Shown: in pieces, positions 1 through 10,296 of the stretch
Layout: each line of letters opens with the position of its first letter
Numbering within the stretch: the stretch's first letter is position 1
Source: an uncultured Shimia sp.
GTDB lineage: Bacteria > Pseudomonadota > Alphaproteobacteria > Rhodobacterales > Rhodobacteraceae
DNA: 41,445 nt
Direction: 5' to 3'
NCBI RefSeq assembly: GCF_947498095.1
Contig: NZ_CANMJE010000019.1
Location: forward strand, 1 to 41,445
Notes under the pieces: model-generated
Database searches by the model: none
Told to the model about the DNA's origin: nothing
The model's input: only the letters and a program-made list of their open reading frames with translations
Position numbers and translations under genes: made by a program

Positions 1-122
1 TCAACAGGCCGGATACATATGAGCGACTTCCGAAAGCGTGCAAGAAATCATTTGCGAACAGCAGCCGGTACATACATTTGGGCCGTCTATACAATGGCCC
101 ATGGCAGAAATGCGCGGTTTGC

Positions 123-180
123 ATACGTTCATGCGAAGTGAAGCATCGGTCAAGATGGGCTCATTGCCGCCATTCGCTGC
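123..180. repeat. Dispersed intergenic repeat, copy A
   Basis: This stretch shares a core with a better copy at 3941-4056: both read roughly 'gcatcSgtcaR..tgggctcattgcSgYcattcgctgc'. A minus-strand open frame (1-324) runs through it, but its translation only mirrors the repeat: the same NEPxLTDA string appears in the frame over the copy at 3941-4056. I therefore treat 1-410 as non-coding apart from this repeat. No gene was recognised here. Confidence 0.6.
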
Positions 181-410
181 TCTGTGAGCGAACATTGCCC
201 AGTTTCTAGCGATCAACACTGAACCCCCGCGAATTACCCAAGCAGGATATGGTGCGCCATCGTCATAGATTTTCTGGTTTGCATATAATTCGAAGCGGCG
301 AGTAAAAAAACTTTGCAGGGGCAATGACCAAAACTTTGCGCGATTTCAATTGGGGAAATTCTGCCCGCTCTTTGCCCTTCTTGAAAAACACGGTGGGCAA
401 TTCAGAAACC

Positions 411-447
411 AAAAAAACCTCTGACCCGTTGGGGTTAGAGGTTTTTT
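411..447 (-). terminator. Rho-independent terminator, bidirectional, after the tRNA-Asn fragment
   Basis: The arms aacctct (416-422) and agaggtt (437-443) pair around a GC-rich inner stem, with an A tract on one side (411-417) and a T tract on the other (442-447), so it could stop transcription in both directions. It starts 2 bases beyond the CCA end of the minus-strand tRNA-Asn fragment and is probably the natural terminator of that tRNA gene. Confidence 0.8.
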
Positions 448-448
448 A

Positions 449-493
449 TGGCTCCGGCGGTAGGGATCGAACCTACGACCAATTGATTAACAG
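449..493 (-). pseudogene. 3' half of tRNA-Asn(GTT), candidate attachment site
   Basis: Read on the minus strand, these 45 bases hold an anticodon loop with GTT, the 3' anticodon-stem strand, a complete T arm (5-bp stem gtagg/cctac around ttcgatc), the 3' acceptor strand cgccgga, a G discriminator and CCA. The 5' half is absent: the bases past 493 do not pair with the anticodon stem or acceptor. A tRNA cut at the anticodon loop with its terminator still attached is what remains at the far end of an element that integrated into a tRNA gene. No intact tRNA-Asn or integrase gene is seen in the window. Confidence 0.75.
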
Positions 494-620
494 GCTCTTG
501 TTGGAAGTCGATAACAAATTGTTTCAAAAAGCTAATTCCAAGCCTCTACAGGCGAACATTCCAGACTGAGTGAGCTTATGCCAATTTAGCAAATGCACCG
601 GGATTTAGCGCGTAGCTCCG

Positions 621-705
621 CAATACCTGAAGGACCGCAAAGCGGACAGTGCAGCCGTTGGACTTATTTCCAGAAACGGCAACACTCTCCCCTATGCTGA
701 CCTTG
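621..705. repeat. Dispersed intergenic repeat, copy E
   Basis: The 82 bases from 624 to 705 align without gaps to 2399-2480. Both begin tacYYgaaggaccg..agcggaca, continue through a less conserved centre with cggcaac/cgacaac, and end in atgctgaccttg. The rest of the 494-826 stretch before the DUF1254 gene shows no gene that I could support. Confidence 0.65.
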
Positions 706-826
706 CTGGTCAGTCGGCTAATGTCCGGTCTGGGTGGAATTTTGATTTGCCCCCTAAAACCTTCTTAGTTGACTTACAGAAGTGACTATGTGCTCATTTC
801 TGAGGTCCAATTTGGAGGAGGTTTTC

Positions 827-2224
827 ATGCGCTCTGTTATTCTAGTATCTGCATCAGTCATCGGACTATCCAACCCGGTTGCTGCGGAATTCAGTTCAGC
901 ACAGCATGACTTGATATCTCGGCGCGCTTGTGAAGCTGCAATCTGGGCTATGCCGGCAGTCGCTGCATATGACATCGAGCTTTCTCTACAGCGTGACGCA
1001 GGTGCCACCCCCGGCGTCGTGGGTTACATGAGCGCGCCGATGGACGCGCGTCACGGGTTTCTGACAGCAAACGACGTCACGCCCTATACTTTTTCCGGAC
1101 TTACGACAAAGGACGGGCCCATAGTCATCGAAGTACCGCCTGCCGGAGAAAAGGCTGCGTTCTTTGGAACCATCGTAAACGCATGGCAAGTACCGATTGT
1201 TGATGTTGGCACCACTGGTGAAGACGCCGGTTTGGGAGGTCGCTACTTGATCCTGCCTCCAGGCTATGACGGTGAGGTGCCTGAGGAAGGCTATATAATA
1301 CATCGGTCCAACACCTTTGGAGTTCACTTCGCTTTCCGGCCCGTCGCAAAGAACGGTGGAACCCATGCCGATCAGGCAGCTTATGCTCAAACACTGCAAT
1401 GGTACTCGTATGGGCAGGCTGATAACCCGCCGCCGACGGAATTTGTGGACACTAAGAAAAACCCTGTAAACACTTTGCCAGTTTACGACATGACCTATTT
1501 CACTGACATGAATACAGTCGTTCAAAGAGAACCGGTTCTGGAGCAGGACAAGGTGATGATGGCAATGCTCGCTTCACTTGGCATTGTTCGAGGCGAACCA
1601 TTCGAACCCGACGAAGAAACGAAATCTGCTCTTCTTGAGGGTCTTGCCTGTGCATATGACTATTTACAGGAAGTTTTTGTTACTGAGGGCGGCGGCTTCA
1701 AACAGATTTGGGGCGATCGCCAATGGGGTGCATTCGCAATAAACCCGGAGCAAGCCAAACTTGGCTTCCCCTTCGTGAGTGACACTGAAGTCCTTATTGA
1801 CCAGCGGGCGGCGCAGTACTTCTATCTCACCTATCTGCCAAAAAACCTCGGAGGCGGGACCTTTTACCTTGGCGGGTTGCGCGACAGTAGCGGCGAGATG
1901 CTGAACGGCACTGATACCTACAAATTGACCATTCCCGCTGACACTCCCGCAGAGGATTTCTGGTCGGTCATCGCCTACAGTATGAAGACAAAGGGCTTTT
2001 TCCAAGGTGCCGAACGGGTGGGTTTGGCGACGCCGAACTTGCCTGATATGCAGGTAAATGACGATGGATCAGCAGATGTTTTCTTTGCGCCACAACCGCC
2101 AGCAGGCATGGAGAACAACTGGATACCGACTGGCGAAGACTTTTTCTTGCTGTTCAGGCTTTATGGCCCAACCAAGGGCTGGCTTGAAAGTGGTTGGAAG
2201 CTGCCGGACGTTGTAAGACAGTAA
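827..2224 (+). CDS. Secreted DUF1254/DUF1214 domain protein
   Basis: A 465-residue protein. The start at 827 is chosen because a strong ribosome site (ggaggagg, 812-820) lies just upstream and the protein then begins with a signal peptide (hydrophobic VILVSASVIGLSNP, likely cleavage after VAA). The N-terminal half matches the DUF1254 family (ISRRACEAAIWAMPAVA, then the Pro-rich PPAGEKAAFFGTIVNAWQ). The C-terminal third matches DUF1214 (YKLTIPADTPAEDFWSVIAY and FFLLFRLYGPTKGWLESGWK), which usually ends such proteins. These proteins are exported and their biochemical role is not established. It stands alone in the left accessory segment, with repeats on both sides. Family call is firm; function is unknown. 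Confidence 0.88.
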   Translation: MRSVILVSASVIGLSNPVAAEFSSAQHDLISRRACEAAIWAMPAVAAYDIELSLQRDAGATPGVVGYMSAPMDARHGFLTANDVTPYTFSGLTTKDGPIVIEVPPAGEKAAFFGTIVNAWQVPIVDVGTTGEDAGLGGRYLILPPGYDGEVPEEGYIIHRSNTFGVHFAFRPVAKNGGTHADQAAYAQTLQWYSYGQADNPPPTEFVDTKKNPVNTLPVYDMTYFTDMNTVVQREPVLEQDKVMMAMLASLGIVRGEPFEPDEETKSALLEGLACAYDYLQEVFVTEGGGFKQIWGDRQWGAFAINPEQAKLGFPFVSDTEVLIDQRAAQYFYLTYLPKNLGGGTFYLGGLRDSSGEMLNGTDTYKLTIPADTPAEDFWSVIAYSMKTKGFFQGAERVGLATPNLPDMQVNDDGSADVFFAPQPPAGMENNWIPTGEDFFLLFRLYGPTKGWLESGWKLPDVVRQ

Positions 2225-2340
2225 GGATAAATCGCGGACCTTTTTTGGCTGAACAGCCGCGCTGCAGAAGTTAGTGTTGAGTACTTCAACGGATTTTCGT
2301 GCAAAAAGCAGCGAAGGTCCGGTTTCCACCCTTACAACCA

Positions 2341-2500
2341 GTTCGTGCGGATTGCAGCATTTGGAAGAATGGGCTCAAACGGGACCTTAGCTGTGCGATA
2401 CCCGAAGGACCGGTGAGCGGACAAGGCGACCGTTGATCAGCCGAGTGTCAACGACAACTCCCGACCCAATGCTGACCTTGGTGCAAGCCGCAGCGAATGG
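2341..2500. repeat. Dispersed intergenic repeat, copy B (longest)
   Basis: This copy joins both parts of the repeat seen elsewhere: a 'gttcgtgcggattgcagcat...gggctca' start (compare 3953-3990) and the 82-base part shared with copy E (2399-2480), followed by gcagcgaatgg, the reverse complement of the cattcgctgc core. It fills most of the space between the DUF1254 gene and the Hint gene (2225-2633), where I see no other gene. Confidence 0.65.
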
Positions 2501-2633
2501 CAGGAAAGAACTAAGCGACAAATGCTGAGCCTCGCAAAATCCAGTACTTCGGGCGGGAATGCGGCAGTTTACATCTGTTGGTTTGGAGAACCGCCATGCG
2601 AGAGAAGCAGGCTTTGGGCATTTTGGCCAAGAT

Positions 2634-3665
2634 TTAACCCCAGCCCACCAATTTAGCCTCAAACTTTTTCAAAATAGGATAGGCAGAATTGTTTTCAAAT
2701 CCTGCATCAGAGTGAGCGTATTTCGAAAAAATCTCGAGAAACTCAGCCTTGGCTTTTAGCGCTGAACCTGAGGCCGCCCATTCGCTTAGAAGAAGAGTTT
2801 CTGCGCTCAAGCCGTTGGCTTTTACGATGTAATGACTATCAAGCAAAAGATGGAAGTACTCGACCTCATCCATTCCCTCTTCAATGATGATAGTCGATCC
2901 ATTGACCATGTGCTTTGCCGCAACAAGAACGCCGGAAACTCCAAACAGAAGCTCATTCAGGGCGCTCTCACAATACACGCGATGCTGCTGTGACAGCAAA
3001 ATGTCACGGTATGGTCGATTGTGCCCTAAACTGCCGGCTGAAAGCCGGACGGGTCGTAGGTGGCGTGTTTTTAACCCGCTTAGCTTAACCTTTGAACCGC
3101 CAACCCAGAGAATTGGTTTTGGGCCATCTGAAGTGGACACCCTCTGTCCTACGTGGAGATGTTCGATTGGGACAGGACCGTTCGGAGTTTGTAGAAGCGT
3201 ACCAGCGACAAAACAAGGTGGGGGTAAGGGCTCTAGGTCCGTTGGGGGGGGGCTGGTTTCCCATGGGGGCCCATTTGAATACCACGGGCCATCGCCAGGA
3301 GCGTAGTTGCCATCGCCTGGGCTAATCGTGATACCATCACCGGGGCCGCCGATTAGATCAAAATCGTCATCCTTTCCCCACCCAACGGCATCAACAGCTG
3401 TCAAAGTATCGTCCACCAGTACAAGAGCGTCCCTCTGCCCAGAGGGGGAAGACATTGGCCCCAGAACTTGAAGGTAATAAATGTAGCCGTCATCTGGATC
3501 AGACACGTAGGGTACTGATGTATCGACACGGTCAGCATCAACCGGAGTTGAACCATTTCCGGAGTGGTCATACTGCACCAGAAACCAATCGGCTAAATCT
3601 TCCCCGGGCGCGGCCCGAATGAAGACTTCACCTGTATCGATATTGAACGAGCTGATTTCAGCCAT
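2634..3665 (-). CDS. Hint (Hedgehog/intein) domain protein
   Basis: A 343-residue protein. Residues 1-150 form an acidic, Gly/Pro-rich region with DGITISPGDGNY and a proline linker (ETSPPPTDLEPLPPP). The Hint domain starts at Cys151 (CFVAGTLLQT, then VPIEHLHVGQRVSTSDG and PILWVGG) and includes the later block ILLSQQHRVY typical of the Rhodobacterales Hint_2 type. Such domains can self-cleave using the first Cys, which is present here. There is no classical signal peptide; related proteins are often thought to be exported by other routes, which I infer only from the acidic Gly-rich N-terminus. Upstream gggaaca (minus strand) is a plausible ribosome site. A second, decayed Hint gene sits at the right end of the window. 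Confidence 0.85.
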   Translation of the reverse strand: MAEISSFNIDTGEVFIRAAPGEDLADWFLVQYDHSGNGSTPVDADRVDTSVPYVSDPDDGYIYYLQVLGPMSSPSGQRDALVLVDDTLTAVDAVGWGKDDDFDLIGGPGDGITISPGDGNYAPGDGPWYSNGPPWETSPPPTDLEPLPPPCFVAGTLLQTPNGPVPIEHLHVGQRVSTSDGPKPILWVGGSKVKLSGLKTRHLRPVRLSAGSLGHNRPYRDILLSQQHRVYCESALNELLFGVSGVLVAAKHMVNGSTIIIEEGMDEVEYFHLLLDSHYIVKANGLSAETLLLSEWAASGSALKAKAEFLEIFSKYAHSDAGFENNSAYPILKKFEAKLVGWG

Positions 3666-3940
3666 ACTGTTCCCACACTTTACTTGAATACATCGATAAT
3701 GGACAAATTTGAACAGGATTTGACTAGATTGTGCCTTTGGTTTGTTACTTCAGACCAGTCTTTGCGGCCAGTTCATGTCCGGACGCACAGGCCCTCGTCG
3801 ACCTCAGGCCTCTAATTAGTTGAACACCGTACGAAAGCCGACTTTGGGTGCGCGAGCACCGGTTCGAGCCAGATTGTGAAATAGCTGCTCCGTTTTGCAT
3901 AGCAGGCCTTAGCATATCCCGGAGCAGATGTCCGCTTCCC

Positions 3941-4056
3941 GCCCTTCTTACAGTTCGTGCTGATTGCAGCATCCGTCAGTTTGGGCTCATTGCGGTCATT
4001 CGCTGCATCTGCGAGCAATGAAACCCGTCGAAGGTCCGGTTAGCGGGACAAAGCTG
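3941..4056. repeat. Dispersed intergenic repeat, copy C
   Basis: Contains 'cagttcgtgctgattgcagc', the 'tgggctcattgcggtcattcgctgc' core shared with copy A, and 'cgaaggtccggttagcggga' related to copies B and E. Minus-strand frames over it (3745-4018) are repeat-derived and I do not call them genes. The whole 3666-4155 gap holds this repeat and nothing else that I recognise. Confidence 0.65.
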
Positions 4057-4155
4057 TCATCTGTGAAACGCTCAAAGATGCAATCTTGATTGCACACGAA
4101 TGTCCAATTAACGTTTCTGAAATTATGCTGTTTGGCGGTTTAGTAGGATATTTTG

Positions 4156-4551
4156 ATGACACCTGATGTGCACACAGCCCGTAGCATTGCCCAAAGCCAT
4201 TGCGATGCGTGGACGAACCAGACGCCTGACGTTGTTGCTGGCCGTTATGCAGAGCAAGCAACCATGATCATGAACGGTGGTGACCCAATGGCGAGCCCAT
4301 CCCAAATTGGCGATATGGTGGCAGGTTTCATGGCTGACTTTCCCGACCTCGTTCTTAGCCTCGACAAGGTTCTCGTCGCAGATCATCATATGGTTTACGC
4401 ATGGACGTTCGAAGGTCACTATAAAAAGACTGGAAACCGTGTTCGCTTCTCTGGTTGGGAAGAATGGGACTTGGATGACAATCTAAACGTGATCAAGTCG
4501 CTCGGTTGGTATGATGGCGCGGATTACGAACGCCAAGTTTCGGGAACATGA
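4156..4551 (+). CDS. SnoaL-like / NTF2-fold protein
   Basis: A 131-residue protein with the length and pattern of the SnoaL-like (NTF2 fold) superfamily: an N-terminal helix with HCDAWTNQTPDVVAGRYAEQ, then DFPDLVLSLDKVLVADHHMV, then strands AWTFEGHYKKTGNRVRFSGWEEW. This fold serves as polyketide cyclases, ester hydrolases or binding proteins, so the substrate cannot be guessed. The ATG at 4156 is preferred over the TTG one codon earlier; agga at 4145-4148 is a suitable ribosome site. It stands alone among intergenic repeats. Confidence 0.78.
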   Translation: MTPDVHTARSIAQSHCDAWTNQTPDVVAGRYAEQATMIMNGGDPMASPSQIGDMVAGFMADFPDLVLSLDKVLVADHHMVYAWTFEGHYKKTGNRVRFSGWEEWDLDDNLNVIKSLGWYDGADYERQVSGT

Positions 4552-4598
4552 CGGTATGTTAGCTCTCCCAACGTTCTGAAAGCTGCGCTTGTGACTTA

Positions 4599-4640
4599 GG
4601 TCCGCTCTAGGCTCATTGCTTCCATTCGCCGTTCCTGCAA
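4599..4640. repeat. Dispersed intergenic repeat, copy D (short)
   Basis: Contains 'ggtccgctctaggctcattg' followed by 'cttccattcgccgttcctgc', a shortened and diverged version of the core shared by copies A and C. It lies between the SnoaL-like gene and the interrupted secreted-protein gene. Confidence 0.5.
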
Positions 4641-4791
4641 AGTGCCGATATCAACCTTCAGGCAGTATAGTCAATCGCACGCCAAGGTCGAGGTAGAGAA
4701 TCGCGTCGAGATGGTCAAGACCTCGTGCCTCTTGCCAGAAGCTGGCAAGCGGGGCAAACTTTCCATCAATTGGACGTGGGGTGGAGTAGCT

Positions 4792-5319
4792 ATGCTGTAT
4801 ACGCGGATTTCGATTTTGGGAGTCGCACTGTGCGTGGGCTCAGCAGCACATGCGCAAGATTGGACCTATGCAAAGAGTTTTTTGCATCCTGAGGTGCCTG
4901 CGGAAGCGGTTTGCTTTGGAGTCGACTCACGTAAAGGATGGCAACGCATACCGGTATCTCCCGCGCCTGAAGGGAGGCGTATGGTTTATCTGGACAAAAG
5001 CGAATTGCCCGACGACGTGGACCCGATCTATGGAGATTGGACGGTAGATCGCAATGTGTACAGTCGCGTCGACAAGATGGGGCACAGGGGCCGAGATGAG
5101 GAGTCTTTAGAGCCATACAAAGCCTGAAAGTTCGATCAGAACCAACAGTTTGGCATCGTACTTCTTCGCGTGGACAATGGGACCAATTTGGTTCCGAGGG
5201 CGGACTCCAATATTTATTCAGTTTTCGCACGCAGTTCTATGGATTTTAGGATCAACGACGCAGATCAAGCGCTTGGCGACAATGCAGGAATCATGGTTTT
5301 GTGTTTCAACGCAGATTGA
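4792..5319 (+). pseudogene. Secreted hypothetical protein interrupted by in-frame TGA
   Basis: The ATG at 4792 follows a purine-rich ribosome site (ggggtggag) and opens a protein with a clear signal peptide (LGVALCVGSAAHA, then QDWTYAKSF). The frame meets TGA at 5125-5127 after 111 residues. The same frame then continues for 63 more codons of protein-like sequence (for example QQFGIVLLRVDNGTNLVPRA and MDFRINDADQALGDNAGIMV) to a second TGA at 5317-5319. The simplest reading is a 175-residue secreted protein broken by one nonsense codon, possibly a former TGG. I do not recognise the family. Alternatives are a functional 111-residue product or readthrough. Confidence 0.6.
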
Positions 5320-5358
5320 GCCACTGCTGCAACAGAAATCGTGGGCAGTGTGGCGGGC

Positions 5359-7410
5359 TTAGCCGCGCCGCCGCCGCCGTCTGCGCCCGCCGTCTTCTGC
5401 GTCACTTCCACCGCCGCCTGTATTGAAATTCACATCCGGGATGGTGACGATGGAATTCAGGATCGGGAAGGGTTCGACCGAGTTCGGAATGGCAGAGGCA
5501 TTGACGAAGTGTTCCTGAAAGCGTGGCTCGATCGCTGTCTCGATCTTGTGGATCGCTCGCACGGTGTCTTCGATCTCGGCGCGGGCCTCTTGGTTCAACA
5601 GGGCAATGCGCGCGCCGGTGCCCGCGGCGTTACCAGCTGAGGTCACCTTGTTCAGTGGTGCGTCGGGGATCATGCCCAAAACCATTGCGTGCTTGGGACT
5701 GATATGGGCGCCAAAGGCGCCGGCCAGCACCACGCGGTCCACGGCTTCGACCTCAAACTTGTCCATCAACAGGCGCGCACCGGAATATAGGGCGGCCTTG
5801 GCCATTTGTATTTCCCGGATGTCGCGGTTGGTGACCGTGATCACTGGGCCGCCATTTTCCGAGCCATCATAGACCATATAGGAATAGGTCCGCCCATCAA
5901 GGAAGCAGCGGTCCGAGCCCGTCTGCTCGGGGCTGCCGATCAGACCGGGGCCGTCAACGATGCCCATCAGGCGCATTTCAGCCACCATCTCGATAATGCC
6001 AGAGCCACAAATGCCGGTCACACCGGTAGTGGCGATGGCTTGGTCAAATCCTTCTTCGTCTGACCAGATATCGGACCCGATCACACGGAAGCGGGGTGCC
6101 TTGGTGACGGGGTCAATCTCAACCCGCTCAATGGCACCGGGGGCTGCGCGCTGGCCAGAACTGATTTGCGCACCTTCAAAGGCCGGGCCGGTTGGCGAAG
6201 AACAGGCCAGCACTTTTTCCGTGTTGCCCAGGAGGATTTCGGCATTGGTGCCCACGTCGACAACCAGAACGAGGTCGTCTGATTTGTCCGGCGCCTCAGA
6301 CAGCGCCACAGCCGCTGCGTCGGCGCCGACATGGCCTGCAATGCAGGGCAGGATATAGACCCGTGCTGACGGATGAATGTTGAGGTCGAGATCATCCGCC
6401 CTCATACGCAACGCATCCGATGTGGCCAGTGCAAAGGGCGCCTGACCCAGCTCAAAGGGATCAATGCCCAGGAAAAGGTGGTGCATGACAGGGTTGCAGA
6501 CAAAGACTGCGTCCACGATCAGGGCCTTGTCAATCTCGGCTTCGGCGCTGATTTGAGTGAAGAGGGCATTCATACCTTCGCGCACGGCCACGGTCATTTC
6601 ATCCGAGCCACTTGCGTTCATCATCGCATAGCTGACCCGGCTCATCAGGTCTTCGCCAAAGCGAATTTGCGGGTTCATGATGCCGGATGAGGCCACAACC
6701 TCACCCGATTGCAGGTCACACAAGTGCGCGGCGATGGTGGTTGAGCCCAGATCGACAGCCAATCCATAAACCGTGCCATCATAGTATCCCGGCCAGATAT
6801 GCATGATGCGGGGGGCATTTTCAGTATCGCCAAGGTGAACAGCGCATGTCACTTTCCATGCGCCTTTGCGCAGGATTGGTTGCATTGATTGTAGAATGTG
6901 CAGATCTGCATGCACGTTGTCCAACGCCCACTGGTCCTTCAGCGCCATGCGCAGGCGTTCCAGATCGCCTGATGGGTCGTGCATGTCGGGTTCCTGAACC
7001 TCGACATAGAACAGCTTGGTCGAAGGGTTCATGGTGATGTCACGGGCTTCGGCGCGTTTGCGCACAACTTGTTTGTGAACCTGGCTTTCGGGTGGGACGT
7101 CGATCACCACATCGCCTTGAACCGTGGCCTGACACCCCAGACGGCGTCCCTCGATCAGGCCGCGTTTGTCCTGGTAGCGCTGTTCGACAGAATTCCACTC
7201 GCTGAGGGCGGTGTCTTCGACCGTGACGCCATGTTTTGAGAATTCACCATAAGACGGGGTGATCTGACATTTTGAGCAGATGCCGCGCCCGCCGCATACC
7301 GAGTCCAGATCGACACCCAATTGACGGGCGGCTGTCAGGATCGGCGTGCCGGTCGGAAAGTGGCCACGTTTGCCCGAGGGGGTAAAGATCACGAGGGGAT
7401 CACTGCTCAT
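5359..7410 (-). CDS. RACo-like 2Fe-2S/ASKHA protein (DUF4445), corrinoid activation type
   Basis: A 683-residue protein starting at the ATG at 7410; an extension upstream is open but lacks family sequence. The N-terminus is a ferredoxin-like 2Fe-2S domain with Cys39, Cys45, Cys48 (CGGRGICSKC) and Cys93. The rest is the DUF4445 ASKHA ATPase region (AVDLGSTTIAAHLCDL, VVDVGTNAEILLG, VLAGAFGAHISPKHAMVLGM). Proteins of this kind reductively reactivate corrinoid methyltransferase proteins at the cost of ATP, but no corrinoid protein or methyltransferase partner lies nearby. It is divergent from guaB. The C-terminus is unusual: a Gly-rich, acidic linker ends in seven consecutive arginines and a glycine. 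Confidence 0.88.
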   Translation of the reverse strand: MSSDPLVIFTPSGKRGHFPTGTPILTAARQLGVDLDSVCGGRGICSKCQITPSYGEFSKHGVTVEDTALSEWNSVEQRYQDKRGLIEGRRLGCQATVQGDVVIDVPPESQVHKQVVRKRAEARDITMNPSTKLFYVEVQEPDMHDPSGDLERLRMALKDQWALDNVHADLHILQSMQPILRKGAWKVTCAVHLGDTENAPRIMHIWPGYYDGTVYGLAVDLGSTTIAAHLCDLQSGEVVASSGIMNPQIRFGEDLMSRVSYAMMNASGSDEMTVAVREGMNALFTQISAEAEIDKALIVDAVFVCNPVMHHLFLGIDPFELGQAPFALATSDALRMRADDLDLNIHPSARVYILPCIAGHVGADAAAVALSEAPDKSDDLVLVVDVGTNAEILLGNTEKVLACSSPTGPAFEGAQISSGQRAAPGAIERVEIDPVTKAPRFRVIGSDIWSDEEGFDQAIATTGVTGICGSGIIEMVAEMRLMGIVDGPGLIGSPEQTGSDRCFLDGRTYSYMVYDGSENGGPVITVTNRDIREIQMAKAALYSGARLLMDKFEVEAVDRVVLAGAFGAHISPKHAMVLGMIPDAPLNKVTSAGNAAGTGARIALLNQEARAEIEDTVRAIHKIETAIEPRFQEHFVNASAIPNSVEPFPILNSIVTIPDVNFNTGGGGSDAEDGGRRRRRRRG

Positions 7411-7522
7411 CGAATTGCACCTGTCGTCTTGTTCGCGCGTTTCAGCATATCTGGCGCGTAAGCCCACGAAAGGCAAGGAGCGGCATGGAAAGGCCAAACC
7501 GCGGCATCGCTCAAAGATTTGA

Positions 7523-9099
<1,577 letters not shown>

Positions 9100-9100
<1 letters not shown>

Positions 9101-10263
9101 TGACACCGGCAGCGCGGGTTCAGACAGCGATTGAGCTGCTCGATCAGATCTTTTCCGGCACGCCTGCCGAAAAGGCACTGACGGCATGGGCACGCCGCTC
9201 GCGCTTTGCAGGCTCAAAAGACCGGGCCGCCATCCGCGACCATGTCTATGACGGGTTGCGACGGCGTCGCTCGGCGTTGCCTGCGGGGCTAGACGAGACC
9301 GGACGCCACTTGATGCTCGGTCTGTTGCATCAGGACGAGGCTAATCTGGACGCGCTGTTTTCGGGCGCAACATATGCTCCTGACGAGTTAAACGCGCAGG
9401 AGCGTGCGGCTCTGGAAACCGTTTGGCCGCTGCCCGCTGATCTTCCGGAATGGATTGTCCCAAAGATGCAAGGCGCCCTCGGCCAGGGTTTTGAGGCCTC
9501 TGTTTCGGCCATGAGGCACCGCGCACCGGTCTTTTTGCGTGTGAACCTTCGCAAAATATCGCGCGATGCAGCGATTGCGACGTTGCAGGAAGATGGTGTT
9601 CTGTGCCGTGCCTCAGAACTGGCTGACACTGCGTTAGAAGTCTTTGAAGGCCCGAGAAAAATTGCACAATCGCGGGCCTATCTTGAAGGCTTGGTGGAAT
9701 TGCAGGACGCGTCCAGCCAGGCGGCTATCCAAGGGTTACCGCTTACCGAGGGGATGCGCGTATTGGACTACTGCGCTGGCGGTGGCGGTAAAACACTGGC
9801 AATGGGCGGGCGTGTTGAAGGACAGTTTTGGGCCCATGATGCGAACCCTGCGCGTCTTCGCGATCTTCCGAACCGTGCGGAACGTGCAGGCTTGAGCGTT
9901 GTAATTGCAGATCACGCTCAACTGGAAAACGAACCTGGCTTTGATCTCGTGTTCTGTGATGTTCCCTGTTCCGGCACCGGTACTTGGCGTCGTACACCTG
10001 ATGCGAAGTGGCGGTTTTCACCTGAAGATCTGGAAGATTTGTTCCGGGTGCAGTGCAACATTCTGAACAAAGCGAAAGCTACTGTTAAGATTGGTGGAAT
10101 TCTGGTTTATGCGACATGTTCCGTGTTGCGTGAGGAGAATGAAATCCAAGTTGAGAAGTTTGTCTCCGATAACCCTGGTTTCTCTCTATTGCATTGCCAA
10201 AGATGGTCTTTGTTGCAGGGCTATGATGGGTTTTTCATCGCCCATTTGACGCGGAATGCCTAA
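9100..10263 (+). CDS. RsmB/NOP-family RNA m5C methyltransferase
   Basis: A 387-residue SAM-dependent methyltransferase of the RsmB/NSUN class, which makes 5-methylcytosine in RNA, probably rRNA. The SAM site is LDYCAGGGGKTLAMGG (about residues 222-237). The two family cysteines are both present: Cys290 in DVPCSGTGTWRR, and Cys340 in YATCSVLREENE. The N-terminal 140 residues are helical and NusB-like only in general character; a distinct NusB domain is not obvious, so I do not call it rsmB outright. Its ATG overlaps the guaB stop by one base. Confidence 0.88.
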
Positions 10264-10296
10264 CATCTGTATACAACCTATGGGGGAGTATGTGGA

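Noticed and set aside
1..324. 107-residue minus-strand frame at the left edge
   Set aside because: Half of it translates the dispersed repeat (the NEPxLTDA string recurs over the copy at 3941-4056); the remainder shows no domain.
324..569. 81-residue plus-strand frame
   Set aside because: It runs through the terminator and the reversed tRNA-Asn fragment; the GSGGRDRTYDQL string is the false translation of tRNA sequence.
986..1525. 179-residue minus-strand frame opposite the DUF1254 gene
   Set aside because: Antisense to a recognised protein, with no ribosome site or domain.
5125..5127. TGA as a selenocysteine codon
   Set aside because: No selenoprotein family, and no sign of a stem-loop just after the codon; a nonsense mutation is simpler.
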